Part shown: one piece after another, positions 33,531 to 42,476 of the stretch
Layout: every line of letters starts with the position of its first letter
How positions within the stretch are numbered: position 1 is the first letter of the stretch
From: Actinoplanes oblitus
GTDB taxonomy: Bacteria > Actinomycetota > Actinomycetes > Mycobacteriales > Micromonosporaceae
Direction: 5' to 3'
NCBI RefSeq assembly: GCF_030252345.1
Contig: NZ_CP126980.1
Location: 5,843,501-5,907,500 of the forward strand
DNA: 64,000 nt
Program-made: the position numbers and the translations under genes
The notes under the pieces: model-generated
What the model saw: the letters and a program-made list of their open reading frames with translations, nothing else
Told to the model about the DNA's origin: nothing
Databases searched by the model: none

Positions 33531-34754
33531 ATGAACCTCACCGCAACCGCAACCGCAACCACATCCGGCATCCGCCGCGGCCTGCTGCCGCTGCTGCTGC
33601 TCGGCAACGTCGCCATGTACACCGTCTACCTGGGCATCGGCGGCGTGCTGGTGCCCGCCCAGGTGGCGGCCATCGACCCGGTGCACAAGGTGACCAGCCT
33701 GGGCCTGGTCGCCGGCGTCAGCGCCGTCTTCGCCACGCTGTTCAACCCGATCGCCGGGGCGCTCTCCGACCGCACCGGCCGGCGCAACCCGTGGATCCTC
33801 GGCGGCGGCCTGGCCGCGCTGGGCGTCTTCGTCCTGCTCGGCCACGCCGGCACCGTGCTGCTGGTGACCATCGGCTGGTGCCTGGGCCAGGCCGCGATGA
33901 ACGTCTACCAGGCGGCGCTCACCGCGGTGGTGCCCGACCGGGTGCCGGCCGCCCGGCGCGGCGTCGCCTCGGCAGTCGTCGGGCTCGGCGTGCCGATCGG
34001 CGGCACCGTCGGGGTGGCGATCGCCTCGGCCACCGTCGGCACCCCGAGCACCGGATACCTCGTCCTCGGCGTGGTCGTCGCCGGCGCCGCGCTGGCCTTC
34101 ACGCTGTTCGCCAGGGAGCGGCGCGCCGAGCCGGCCCCGGTGGCCGGCCTGGGCGAGCAGGTCCGGGTCTTCCTGTCCTGTCTGGCCCACCACGACTTCC
34201 GCTGGGCGTTCATCGGGCGGGCGCTGCTGGTGCTCGGCTACTTCACGGTCAGCGCGTACCAGCTCTACATCCTCACCGACCACATCCGGCTGCCGGCCGG
34301 GCTGACCCCGGCCGGGGCGGTCGCCGTGCTCACCCCGATCGCGATGGGTGCCATGGCGCTCGCCACCGTCGCCGGCGGGGTGCTCTCCGACCGGCTCGAC
34401 CGCCGGAAGATCTTCATCGGGGTCTCGGCGGTGCTGGCCGGGCTGGTCATGCTGATCCCGCTGGCCAGTCCCACCTGGACCGGCATGCTGCTGTTCGGCG
34501 CGCTGAACGGGCTCGCCTTCGGCTGCTTCATGGCTGTCGACACCGCCCTGGTCACGCTGGTCCTCCCCCGGGCCGAGGACGCCGCCCGCGACCTGGGTGT
34601 CCTGAACATCGCCAACGCCGGTCCGCAGATCATCGCGCCGTTCGTCGCCTCGATGATCGTCACGGCGGCCGGTTACGGCGAGCTGTTCCTGATCGGCGGC
34701 GTGCTCTCGGTGCTCGGCGCACTCGCCATCATCCCCGTCCGCAGCGTCCGCTGA
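33531..34754 (+). CDS. MFS transporter (GPH/sugar-like)
   Basis: About 407 residues with around 12 hydrophobic segments. GALSDRTGRRNPWILGGGL matches the GPH-type cation symporter motif (D-R-T-x-x-R-x-P-W) and, in the second half, LSDRLDRRKIFI. LacI control and a downstream hydrolase suggest uptake of a sugar or glycoside. The ATG at 33531 is preferred; an in-frame GTG at 33519 is possible. The short Thr/Ala repeat at the N-terminus is unusual. Confidence 0.82.
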   Translation: MNLTATATATTSGIRRGLLPLLLLGNVAMYTVYLGIGGVLVPAQVAAIDPVHKVTSLGLVAGVSAVFATLFNPIAGALSDRTGRRNPWILGGGLAALGVFVLLGHAGTVLLVTIGWCLGQAAMNVYQAALTAVVPDRVPAARRGVASAVVGLGVPIGGTVGVAIASATVGTPSTGYLVLGVVVAGAALAFTLFARERRAEPAPVAGLGEQVRVFLSCLAHHDFRWAFIGRALLVLGYFTVSAYQLYILTDHIRLPAGLTPAGAVAVLTPIAMGAMALATVAGGVLSDRLDRRKIFIGVSAVLAGLVMLIPLASPTWTGMLLFGALNGLAFGCFMAVDTALVTLVLPRAEDAARDLGVLNIANAGPQIIAPFVASMIVTAAGYGELFLIGGVLSVLGALAIIPVRSVR

Positions 34755-34775
34755 ACCACGCACAAGGAGATCGTC

Positions 34776-35468
34776 TTGCAGCTCAACACACGCACCTGGG
34801 GTGACGGCGGGAAGACCGCCGTCCTGGTGCACGGCATCATGTCCGACTCGCGCGCCTGGCACCGGGCCGGCCCCCGCCTCGCCGCGCTCGGCTACCGGGT
34901 GACCGCTGTCGACCTGCGCGGCCACGGCGCCAGCCCGCGCGGCTCGTACCACCCGAAGGACTGGGCCGACGACCTGGCCGACACCCTGCCCGGCCACATC
35001 GACCTGGCGATCGGCCACTCGCTGGGCGCGGTGTCGCTGAGCCTGGCGGCGGACCGGCTCGACTGCGACCGGATCGTCTACAGCGACCCGGCGTGGCTGG
35101 CCGACCAGCTGGACCCACCCCTCGACCCCGCCGTCTTTCGCCGGTTCAAGCACGCGACCCGGGAGCAGATCGCGGCGCTCAACCCGCGCTGGGACGACAC
35201 CGACATCGACATCGAGCTGGCCACCCTGGCCGTCTGGGACGACACCACGGTGGACACGGTCGGCGAGGCCACCGGGATCGGGGCGCCGGCCCATCCGCGG
35301 GTCCCGTCCCTGGTGCAGGTCGCCGAGCAGGGTTTCGGCAACCGGCCGGAGCCGATCGCCGCGATGCGCGAGGGCGGCCTGACCGTCCGCGTCGTCCCCG
35401 GCGTCGGGCACACCATCCACCGCGACGATCTGGACGCCTTCTTCGACTCGATGCGGGGCTGGCTGTGA
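34776..35468 (+). CDS. Alpha/beta hydrolase
   Basis: 230 residues, TTG start with AAGGAGA 5 nt upstream. VLVHGIMSDSRAW is the oxyanion-hole region, LAIGHSLGAVSLSL the nucleophile elbow (GHSLG) and GVGHTIHRDD the catalytic His. It is an intracellular esterase- or lipase-like enzyme in an operon with a LacI-controlled MFS carrier, so it may open an imported ester or lactone. Its stop overlaps the next start (TGATG). Confidence 0.86.
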   Translation: MQLNTRTWGDGGKTAVLVHGIMSDSRAWHRAGPRLAALGYRVTAVDLRGHGASPRGSYHPKDWADDLADTLPGHIDLAIGHSLGAVSLSLAADRLDCDRIVYSDPAWLADQLDPPLDPAVFRRFKHATREQIAALNPRWDDTDIDIELATLAVWDDTTVDTVGEATGIGAPAHPRVPSLVQVAEQGFGNRPEPIAAMREGGLTVRVVPGVGHTIHRDDLDAFFDSMRGWL

Positions 35469-36616
35469 TGCGCGCGGCCGCGGCCGTGCTCACGGCCACC
35501 CTCACCCTGGCCACCGCGGCACCCGCCGAAGCGGCAGGCCCGGCACCGCTGCGGATCCCGGACACCGGCATCCGGGCCGCAGACACCACTGGAACAGCCC
35601 ACCCCGCACCACCGCGCATCCCCGACACCGGCATCCGGGCCGCGGCCACCACCAGAACAGCCCACCCCACACCGCGCACCCCCGACACCGGCATCCGCGC
35701 CGCGGCCACCACCGGAACAGCCCACCCCACACCGCGCACCCCCGACACTGGCATCCACACCGCAGCCACCGCCGCACCGGCGGGGACAGCCCGTCGCGCA
35801 CCGCTGCGGATCCTGGTCACCGACGACGACGGCTACACCGCACCAGGCATCCGCGCCGTCGCCGCCGCTCTGACCGCGGCCGGTCACGACGTCACCATCG
35901 TGGCCCCGGCCGCGAACAACAGCGGGGTCGGGACCAAGCAGGGCTACGGCCCGGCGATCCGTGCCTGGCAGGCCGAACCGAAGGTCTGGGCGGTCGACGG
36001 CACCCCGGGTGAGGCCGTGCTGTTCGGCCTGCACCAGGTCTTCGGCACCAACCCGCCGGACCTGGTCGTCTCCGGCGCCAACTTCGGGCCCAACGTCGCG
36101 GCAGTCGCCAATCACTCCGGCACGGTCGGCGCGGCGATCACCGCCCTCGACTACGGCATCCCGGCCATCGCGGTCTCCACCGACCTGGACCTGAGCGGCG
36201 ACCCGCAGCCCACGCTGCGCGCGATGCCGTTGGCCGCCGCCTTCACCGTCCGGCTCGCCGACCATCTGCGGTCCCGCTCCGGTCGCGGCCCGCTGCTCCC
36301 CGCCGGCCTGGGCCTGAACGTGAACTACCCACTGGTCGGCGACGGTTCCCGTCCCGCCCGTGGCGTCGAACTGACCCGCCAGGACCACCAGCCGGTGTTC
36401 CGCCCGGCCTACACCCCGGACGGCGCCGGCCAGTGGAAGGTCACGGTCACCATCGACGCCGCCGCGGCACCCCGCGGCACCGACCTGCACGCCCTCCTCG
36501 CCGACCACATCTCGATCGCCCCGATCACCGCGGACTGGGATGCCTCCCCGTCCCGCTCGACTCTCGACCTGAAGCCGCCGGCAGCTCTAAGGTCGCTGGC
36601 GGGACTCACGAGCTGA
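35468..36616 (+). CDS. Exported SurE-like 5'-nucleotidase with peptide repeats
   Basis: 382 residues. An Ala-rich signal peptide (residues ~1-22) precedes four tandem repeats of about 20 residues based on RTPDTGIRAAATTGTAHPTP (29-102). Then comes a SurE domain: ILVTDDDGYTAPGIRA, with the metal-binding Asp-Asp, VVAPAANNSGVG and VVSGANFGPNV, which carry the further metal ligands of survival-protein phosphatases. Most SurE proteins are cytoplasmic; this secreted form with a repeat linker is unusual. Likely role: phosphate removal from nucleotides outside the cell. Confidence 0.83.
   Translation: MRAAAAVLTATLTLATAAPAEAAGPAPLRIPDTGIRAADTTGTAHPAPPRIPDTGIRAAATTRTAHPTPRTPDTGIRAAATTGTAHPTPRTPDTGIHTAATAAPAGTARRAPLRILVTDDDGYTAPGIRAVAAALTAAGHDVTIVAPAANNSGVGTKQGYGPAIRAWQAEPKVWAVDGTPGEAVLFGLHQVFGTNPPDLVVSGANFGPNVAAVANHSGTVGAAITALDYGIPAIAVSTDLDLSGDPQPTLRAMPLAAAFTVRLADHLRSRSGRGPLLPAGLGLNVNYPLVGDGSRPARGVELTRQDHQPVFRPAYTPDGAGQWKVTVTIDAAAAPRGTDLHALLADHISIAPITADWDASPSRSTLDLKPPAALRSLAGLTS
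35552..35776 (+). repeat. 60-63 bp in-frame tandem repeat in SurE gene
   Basis: Three units of 63, 60 and 60 bp and a fourth partial one encode the PDTGIR..ATTGTAHP linker. Units 2-4 are nearly identical, so the array is recent and may vary in number between strains. Confidence 0.85.
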
Positions 36617-36631
36617 GCCGGATGAGTCGCA

Positions 36632-36659
36632 CGGCCCTCCGGTCTCCACCGGAGGGCCG
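36632..36659 (+). terminator. Hairpin terminator after SurE gene
   Basis: CGGCCCTCCGGT and ACCGGAGGGCCG pair perfectly (12 bp) around CTCC, 15 nt past the stop codon. Confidence 0.75.
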
Positions 36660-36760
36660 GTGCCCCACCCACCTCCCCGAGGTTCGCGGCCCGCTCACGG
36701 TCCGCCCCCACACCGGCCCGCCATTTCCCGGTACGCCCACCGCCCCGCCATGACCGGTCC

Positions 36761-37834
36761 TCAGCTGAACCATCCGTGGGTGAACAGCCGAAACAGGCTG
36801 GGCCAGAAGGTCCAGAACTCGGGGTACGGCCCGTCGCCGCCGCCGGAGGCGAGGGCGGCCAGCAGCAGGAGCGTGATGGGAAGGAGAACCACCAAGGGCA
36901 GGCCCACGACGCCGATGACGAGCCCGGCACGACGGCGGCCCAGGACAGCGCCGGTCGCCGCGCCGACAATCGCACCGAGCCCGGCGCCGAGCAGGGCACC
37001 GTAGCCGGCGGCGGTCGTCGACCGGTAGATCGTGAGCGTCGGCCCGAGGTCGTGGGTGTAGGCGATCACCAGGTCACCGCGCCGGGCGTTCCAGTTGTCG
37101 CAGAGGTAGCCGTCGACACGGGAGAAGTCGGTCCAGCCGTGCGCCTCGGCACCGGCCCGGGCGGCCTGGTCGTGATCGCACTTGACCTCGCTCTCGAAGC
37201 CGGTCTCCGCGTAGGGAATCTCCACATAACCTGAACCCGATTCGTCGTCGCCGAGGGGCGAGCCGTAGCGGTAGTCGCGGCGGTCGATCTCGCCCGCCGG
37301 CGCCACTCCAGGAATGATCTCCTGGGCCAGGCGCACGGCCGCGGCGTCGTCAGGCAGCGGCCCGTAATCGCGCCCGGCGATCCACGATCCCCCCACCGCC
37401 CCGAGGATCGCGGCCAGCAGCGCACACATCACCATCGCGCTGATGCGCAGCCCTCGACCCGCACCCTCGCTAGCACCGCCCGCCGAACCACCACCCTCCG
37501 CATCGCCGCGCTCGGACTCGCCACGCCCCGAATCACCGCGCTCGGCATCGCCGCCCTGGGAACCACCGCGCTCGGCATCGCCACCCTGAGAACCACCGCG
37601 CTCGGCATCGCCGCCCTGGGAACCACCGCGCTCGGCATCGCCGCCCTGGGAACCACCGCGCTCGGCATCGCCGCCCCGAAAACCACCGCGCTCGGCATCG
37701 CCACCCTGGGAACCACCGCGCTCGGCATTGCCGCTCTCAGGGCCACCGCTCTCAGAACCACCGCGTTCCGCGTCGCTCGTCGTGTCGCCGGCGCCCGCAC
37801 TGTCCTCGGCGTCGCCGTGGCCCGCATCGCTCAT
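36761..37834 (-). CDS. Membrane protein with Gly/Glu-rich decapeptide repeats
   Basis: 357 residues from the ATG at 37832-37834. Residues ~30-115 are low-complexity acidic sequence containing seven copies of a ten-residue unit like DAERGGSQGG. One TM helix follows (ISAMVMCALLAAILGAVGG), then a ~120-residue external region with Cys (VKCDHDQAA, GYLCDNWNAR), and two more TM segments near the C-terminus (GALLGAGLGAIVGAATGAV; VVLLPITLLLLAAL). No family recognised. The disordered repeat head would be cytoplasmic. Confidence 0.75.
   Translation of the reverse strand: MSDAGHGDAEDSAGAGDTTSDAERGGSESGGPESGNAERGGSQGGDAERGGFRGGDAERGGSQGGDAERGGSQGGDAERGGSQGGDAERGGSQGGDAERGDSGRGESERGDAEGGGSAGGASEGAGRGLRISAMVMCALLAAILGAVGGSWIAGRDYGPLPDDAAAVRLAQEIIPGVAPAGEIDRRDYRYGSPLGDDESGSGYVEIPYAETGFESEVKCDHDQAARAGAEAHGWTDFSRVDGYLCDNWNARRGDLVIAYTHDLGPTLTIYRSTTAAGYGALLGAGLGAIVGAATGAVLGRRRAGLVIGVVGLPLVVLLPITLLLLAALASGGGDGPYPEFWTFWPSLFRLFTHGWFS
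37531..37740. repeat. 30-bp tandem repeat, seven copies
   Basis: Unit AACCACCGCGCTCGGCATCG plus ten further bases, period exactly 30, seven copies with few changes. It encodes the decapeptide repeats on the minus strand, so the frame is kept whatever the copy number. Confidence 0.9.
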
Positions 37835-37939
37835 GGCGTCAGAATGTAGACGATCTTGAGCGCGGCGGAGGACCGTGAAGCTGGCTCGATCGCCCATCTC
37901 CGCCCGGTTCTGGCCGTCCGGCGGCATAGGGTGACCGCC

Positions 37940-38896
37940 ATGCACATCGTCGCCGTGCTCGCGCTGGACCGGGTGATCCCGTTCGACCTGGCCACGCCGC
38001 TCGAGGTGTTCAGCCGGGTGCGGCTCCCGGACGGAAGCACACCCTATGAGGTGCGCATCTGCGCGGACGCCGAGACGGTGGACACCGGAGCCTTCACCCT
38101 GCGCGCCCCGTGGCCACTGGACACGCTGCTCCACGCCGACACGATCATGCTGCCCGGGTGTGCCGACGGCGCCGCCGCCGTACCGGAAAGGGTGGTGTCC
38201 CATCTCCGCAAGGCGGCCGAAGGGGGTGCCCGGCTCGCGTCCATCTGCGCAGGCGCCTTCATCCTGGCCGCGACCGGGCTGCTCGACGGGCTGCGCGCCA
38301 CGACCCACTGGCGGGCCGCACCGCTCCTGGCCGCGAGGCATCCGCGGATCGAGGTCGATCCCGGGGTGCTCTACGTGGACAACGGTCGGTTCCTCACCTC
38401 GGCGGGCGCGGCGGCCGGCCTCGACCTGTGTCTGCATCTGATCAGGCAGGATCACGGCTCGGCGGTCGCGGCGGACGCCGCCCGCCTGTCCGTGATGCCG
38501 CTCGAACGCGAGGGCGGCCAGGCCCAGTTCATCGTGCCGGAGCAGCCCCCGACGCCGCGCGGCTCCACCCTGGAACCGCTGCTCCGGTGGATGCAAGAGA
38601 ACACCGACGTCGAGCTCACCCTGGGCGACGTCGCGGCACAGGGCGGGATGAGCGTCCGCACGCTCAACCGCAGGTTTCGTGAGCAGACCGGCACCACCCC
38701 TCTGCAATGGCTGCTGCGCGCCCGGATCCGCCGCGCCCAGCACCTGCTGGAGGCAACCGACGAGCCGGTCGAACTGATCGCGGGCCGGGTCGGGTTCGGA
38801 TCGCCGACCGCCTTCCGCGACCGTTTCAAACGCATCGTCGGCACCAGCCCGCAGACCTATCGCGCCGCGTTCCGCCGCAGCGATCCGCAGACCTGA
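37940..38896 (+). CDS. GlxA family AraC-type regulator
   Basis: 318 residues. N-terminal DJ-1/PfpI-like domain: VIPFDLATPLEVFSRV and LASICAGAFILAATGLLDG, with Cys in the nucleophile-elbow position. C-terminal AraC HTH: LTLGDVAAQGGMSVRTLNRR and ELIAGRVGFGSPTAFRDRF. These are GlxA/FtrA-type activators. It is divergent from the repeat membrane protein gene and followed 31 nt later by a small membrane ORF. Target unknown. Confidence 0.9.
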   Translation: MHIVAVLALDRVIPFDLATPLEVFSRVRLPDGSTPYEVRICADAETVDTGAFTLRAPWPLDTLLHADTIMLPGCADGAAAVPERVVSHLRKAAEGGARLASICAGAFILAATGLLDGLRATTHWRAAPLLAARHPRIEVDPGVLYVDNGRFLTSAGAAAGLDLCLHLIRQDHGSAVAADAARLSVMPLEREGGQAQFIVPEQPPTPRGSTLEPLLRWMQENTDVELTLGDVAAQGGMSVRTLNRRFREQTGTTPLQWLLRARIRRAQHLLEATDEPVELIAGRVGFGSPTAFRDRFKRIVGTSPQTYRAAFRRSDPQT

Positions 38897-38927
38897 GACG
38901 CCACGCCCCGACGGCGTACGGTAAGTC

Positions 38928-39176
38928 ATGGGTCGCAGATCGATGCTCATCGCGCTGGGCGCGGTCATCGCGCTCTGGCTCGTCGCGGTGATCGCCCAGG
39001 CACTCACCGGCTCGGCGACGCGGACGCAGGCAGCCCTGGCAGTCATCTTCCCCGGCCTGTACCTTGGCCTACTCGCGGGTCCTCGCCCATCGCCCCGGGG
39101 AAAAGTCGTCCTCGGCGCGGCAGTCCTGCTGATCGCCGCCGGCGCTCTGATCCTCCTCGCCGGAACCGATCTCTGA
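38928..39176 (+). CDS. Small three-TM membrane protein
   Basis: 82 residues with three hydrophobic stretches (LIALGAVIALWLVAVIAQAL, AALAVIFPGLYLGLLAG, VVLGAAVLLIAAGALILLAG). It follows the AraC gene by 31 nt on the same strand. Its last 134 nt overlap the convergent lnt 3' end, which could be a shadow effect, but the three clean TM segments and basic loops favour a real gene. No family recognised. Confidence 0.45.
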   Translation: MGRRSMLIALGAVIALWLVAVIAQALTGSATRTQAALAVIFPGLYLGLLAGPRPSPRGKVVLGAAVLLIAAGALILLAGTDL

Positions 39177-40497
39177 CCGGCCACAGTGCCACCGGGAACA
39201 GAACCAGGGCCAGCATCACGAACCAATCTCCGGTACGCCCATAGACCGTCCCCACCACCCCCGGCGTAACCGTCACCAGCAGCTCCGCGTCCCCGGTCGT
39301 GACCTCGCCGAGCACCCGCCCGGTGGCGTCGCTGACCGTGAGCCGCCCGAAATCGGCAGCCCGCACCACGGTCATCCCGCTCTCCACCCCGCGAACCACC
39401 GCCATCCGGCTGTGCAACCACCCGTCCCCGCCGAAGTCGAGCGCCGGGACGAGCAGCATCGTCGCGCCCCGCGCCCGATAGCGCCGGACCAGCCCGGGAA
39501 AGTCGAGGTCCTTGCAGACGGCCACGCCGCGCCGGCCGACGACCAGGTCCTGGTCACCGGCCGTGAACCAGTCTTCCAACCCGCGGATCAGATGCTGTTT
39601 CGTGTACGTCCGACCCGTCCCGCCCAGCACGAAAGCGACGTTGCGCCGAGTGTCCCCCTCGGTGAGCACCGCCCCGACGATCACCTGGACACCGCGGTCG
39701 GTGACCGGCCGGAAAGCGTCCTCCAGCTCCTTCCGTGAGCCGACGCCGAAGACCTTTTCGGGCAGCACGACGATCGTCGCGCCCCGGGCGGCCAGGCTCT
39801 CGGCACGCGCCAGGTACCGGGTGAGCAGGTCGGGCGCCGCATCGAGAGCCATCCCGTCCTCGGGTTGCTCCAGCGCGACCAGCCCGACCGCCAACCTCTC
39901 CCCCGCGCCGGGACGCCGGTTCAGCGACCAGGTGGCCCACCCGCCGGCGCTGACCGCGAGGACGAGCAGACAGGCGACGGCGGCCTTCGGCCGGGTGAGC
40001 AGCGCGGCCAGCGCGATCGGCACCGCTATCAGTAAGTAGGAGACACCCCAGACGCCGGTCAGCGAGGTCAGCTGGATGACCGGGCGGACGCCGGCCTGGG
40101 TGTAGGCGAGACTCCACCAGGCCCCGTTCGGCATCAGGACCGACACCAGGTATTCGCCGAGGACCCACAGGGCCGGGACGGCGAGGACGGCGGTCACCGT
40201 CCGGCCACGACGGAGCAGCCCACCGGCCAGCAGCACGGTCCCGGCGGCCAGCGCGGTCCCGTAGATCACGAACCCGATCACCACCGGCAACGGGATCCGC
40301 AGCGTGCGCAGGTAATAACCGGCCATCGCCAGCTGGCCGATCGGCCACGCGACAAGGGTCGCGGTCAGGGCCTTTTTCGGTACGCCGAGCAGGAGCAGCG
40401 GCACCGGCGCCAGCCAGGTCAGCACCGGAATGGGGTGCAGCCCGAACCCACCGAGCCACAGCAGGCCGCTCAGCGCGGCGGCAGTCATCGTCACCAT
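39043..40497 (-). CDS. lnt: Apolipoprotein N-acyltransferase
   Basis: 484 residues. About six N-terminal TM segments, then a periplasmic nitrilase-like domain with the catalytic triad: Glu in IVVLPEKVFGV, Lys in YTKQHLIRG and Cys in VAVCKDLDFPG. A final TM (FVMLALVLFPVALW) and a basic tail end the protein. It N-acylates the Cys of diacylated lipoproteins in the membrane. The C-terminal ~45 residues beyond the TM look unconserved and overlap the small membrane ORF. Actinomycetes often carry more than one Lnt-like protein, so exact role is uncertain. Confidence 0.85.
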   Translation of the reverse strand: MVTMTAAALSGLLWLGGFGLHPIPVLTWLAPVPLLLLGVPKKALTATLVAWPIGQLAMAGYYLRTLRIPLPVVIGFVIYGTALAAGTVLLAGGLLRRGRTVTAVLAVPALWVLGEYLVSVLMPNGAWWSLAYTQAGVRPVIQLTSLTGVWGVSYLLIAVPIALAALLTRPKAAVACLLVLAVSAGGWATWSLNRRPGAGERLAVGLVALEQPEDGMALDAAPDLLTRYLARAESLAARGATIVVLPEKVFGVGSRKELEDAFRPVTDRGVQVIVGAVLTEGDTRRNVAFVLGGTGRTYTKQHLIRGLEDWFTAGDQDLVVGRRGVAVCKDLDFPGLVRRYRARGATMLLVPALDFGGDGWLHSRMAVVRGVESGMTVVRAADFGRLTVSDATGRVLGEVTTGDAELLVTVTPGVVGTVYGRTGDWFVMLALVLFPVALWPVRDRFRRGGSERRRRSAGLPRRGRLFPGAMGEDPRVGQGTGRGR

Positions 40498-40607
40498 GGC
40501 ACCGAGCCTCCGGCGGATCGCGGGCCGGCGGATCGCCGTACGGGATGGGTTCGATCTGGTCCCGTGGAGGGAGGCGCGGCGACCGCGCCGCGGACGATAC
40601 TGCCGAC

Positions 40608-41801
40608 GTGAAGCGATACCTCGATCTCGCCGGCACCGATCTAGCGGGCACCGATCTAGCGGGCACCGATCTGGGCGGCACCGATCTGACCGGCACCGAT
40701 CTCGCCGTCACCGTGGCCGCGGTCGCCGCGACAGTGCTCCCCGCCCTGGCCGGCGGTCCCCACGCCTGGTGGGTGCTGCCGCTCGCACTCGCCTCGTCGG
40801 TGCCGGTGCTGTGGCGCGGCCGCGCGCTCGTCCCGGTCAGCCTGGCCGTGGGCGTGGCGACCACGCTCTCCGCCTCGCTCGGCGCTCCCCCACTGCTGCC
40901 GGTCGGGCCACTGGTCTGTCTCTACACGTTCGCGGCGCGGGCGTCGCTGCCGCTGCGGCTGCTCGGCATCGGCGTCACCGCCGTGGGCCTGCTGATCTCG
41001 GTGCTCTTCCCGAAGCCGGACGTCGAGGTGCTCCGTTACCTCGCTGTCGCCTTCATTTTCGCGTACGCCCTGGGCACGAGCGCCCGCGCGCGGCGGCACC
41101 AGGAGTTCGCGCTGGTGGAGCGGGAAAGACGGCTCGCCGGGGAGCGGACGGCGGCGGTGGAGCGGGAGCGCCGGCTGGCCGGCGAGCGGGAGGCGGCAGT
41201 GCTGCGGGAGCGCACCCGGATCGCGCGGGACCTGCACGACATCGTGACGCACGCGCTCGGCGTGATGGTGGTGCAGGCCGAGGCGGGACCGGTGGTCATG
41301 CGCAGGGATCCCGATCGGGCCGAAGCGGCCTTCGCGGCGATCGCGGCGACCGGCAGAGACGCCGTCGGGCAGCTGCGACGGGCGGTCGGTGGCCTGCGTG
41401 AGCCCGCCGACCGGCCGCTCGACCAGCCCGGGCTCGCGCAGTTGCCGACCCTGGTGGATCGGGTCCGGGCAGCCGGGATCGTCGTCGAGCTGAACGTCGT
41501 CGGGATGCCCGTCGTGCCGCCCGCCGATGTCGGCGTGGCCGCCTACCGGATCGTGCAGGAGTCGCTGACCAACGTCGTGCGCCACGCGAACGCCCGGTCG
41601 GTGCGCGTCGCCCTGCAATATCTGGCCAGTTCGCTGAGGGTGTCGGTGACCGACGACGGATACGGATCGGACACGGTGGACCCGCCCGGTTATGGGATCG
41701 TCGGGATGCGGGAGCGCGCCCAGGCGTGCGGCGGCTCGCTGCACGCCAGGATGATCGAGGGTGGCTTCGAGGTGGCGGCAACCCTGCCGGTGGACGCCTG
41801 A
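40608..41801 (+). CDS. LuxR-type two-component sensor histidine kinase
   Basis: 397 residues from the GTG at 40608; GATACT 6 nt upstream suggests a leaderless start. An unusual head holds five pentapeptides of the type xGTDL. Then about four TM segments (40-150), a charged coiled coil with the repeated ERERRLAGER, the HisKA_3 box RDLHDIVTHALGVMV (phospho-His) and an HATPase domain with N-box ESLTNVVRHANA and GYGIVGMRERA. Its stop overlaps the response regulator start by one base. Confidence 0.88.
   Translation: MKRYLDLAGTDLAGTDLAGTDLGGTDLTGTDLAVTVAAVAATVLPALAGGPHAWWVLPLALASSVPVLWRGRALVPVSLAVGVATTLSASLGAPPLLPVGPLVCLYTFAARASLPLRLLGIGVTAVGLLISVLFPKPDVEVLRYLAVAFIFAYALGTSARARRHQEFALVERERRLAGERTAAVERERRLAGEREAAVLRERTRIARDLHDIVTHALGVMVVQAEAGPVVMRRDPDRAEAAFAAIAATGRDAVGQLRRAVGGLREPADRPLDQPGLAQLPTLVDRVRAAGIVVELNVVGMPVVPPADVGVAAYRIVQESLTNVVRHANARSVRVALQYLASSLRVSVTDDGYGSDTVDPPGYGIVGMRERAQACGGSLHARMIEGGFEVAATLPVDA
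40632..40706 (+). repeat. 15-bp tandem repeat, five copies
   Basis: Five units of GGCACCGATCTNNNN, period 15, in frame at the start of the kinase gene. They encode GTDLA/GTDLG/GTDLT pentapeptides. Confidence 0.85.
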
Positions 41802-42457
41802 TGCCGCGCGTGCTGATCGCCGACGATCAGGACCTGTTCCGGTCCGGGTTCGCCATGATTCTCAACAATGAGCCGGACATCGAGGTGGTCGCCGAGGCCG
41901 CGGACGGTGCGGCGGCGGTGCGGGCCGCGGTCGAGCACGCGCCGGACGTGGTGCTGATGGACATGCGGATGCCGATCCTCGACGGTGTCGCGGCGACCCG
42001 GCAGGTGTGCGAGCTGACCGCCAGCCGGGTGGTGGCGCTGACCATGTTCGACACCGACGAGTACCTGTACTCGGTGCTGCGCGCCGGCGCCAGCGGGTTC
42101 CTGCTCAAGGACACGCCGCGAGCCGAGCTGGTCCAGGCGGTGCGGGTGGTCGCCGGCGGGGAGTCACTGCTCGCACCGGCGGTGACCGCGCGGGTGCTCG
42201 GCCAGCTGCACCGGCGCGGCACCCCGGATCCGGGCCTCGCCGCCGCGGTGACCGGGCTGACCCCGCGCGAGACCGACGTGCTGCGGCTGATCGCCGGTGG
42301 CCTGTCCAACGCGGAGATCGCCGCGCACCACCACCTCAGCGAGCACACCGTGAAGACCCATATCGGAAACCTGTTCGCGAAACTGAGCCTGCGTGACCGC
42401 GCACAGGCAGTGATGGTCGCCTATGAGTCAGGTCTGGTGACCCCCGGCTCGGCATGA
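41801..42457 (+). CDS. LuxR/NarL family response regulator
   Basis: 218 residues. Receiver: VLIADDQDLFRSG, phospho-Asp in DVVLMDMRMP, MFDTDEYLYSVL and FLLKDTPR with the conserved Lys. Output: LTPRETDVLRLIAGGLSNAE and HTVKTHIGNLFAKL, the LuxR HTH. It overlaps the kinase gene by one base, so this is a cognate pair. The signal is unknown; HisKA_3/NarL pairs in actinomycetes often respond to envelope stress. Confidence 0.93.
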   Translation: MPRVLIADDQDLFRSGFAMILNNEPDIEVVAEAADGAAAVRAAVEHAPDVVLMDMRMPILDGVAATRQVCELTASRVVALTMFDTDEYLYSVLRAGASGFLLKDTPRAELVQAVRVVAGGESLLAPAVTARVLGQLHRRGTPDPGLAAAVTGLTPRETDVLRLIAGGLSNAEIAAHHHLSEHTVKTHIGNLFAKLSLRDRAQAVMVAYESGLVTPGSA

Positions 42458-42476
42458 TCACGCATAGAGTGACGTG

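Noticed and set aside
37531..37740. Possible CRISPR array
   Set aside because: The units are contiguous without spacers and encode in-frame decapeptides.
39225..39240. Further copy of the TTTCCGGTACGCC motif
   Set aside because: It is inside lnt coding sequence, imperfect, and explained by codons.
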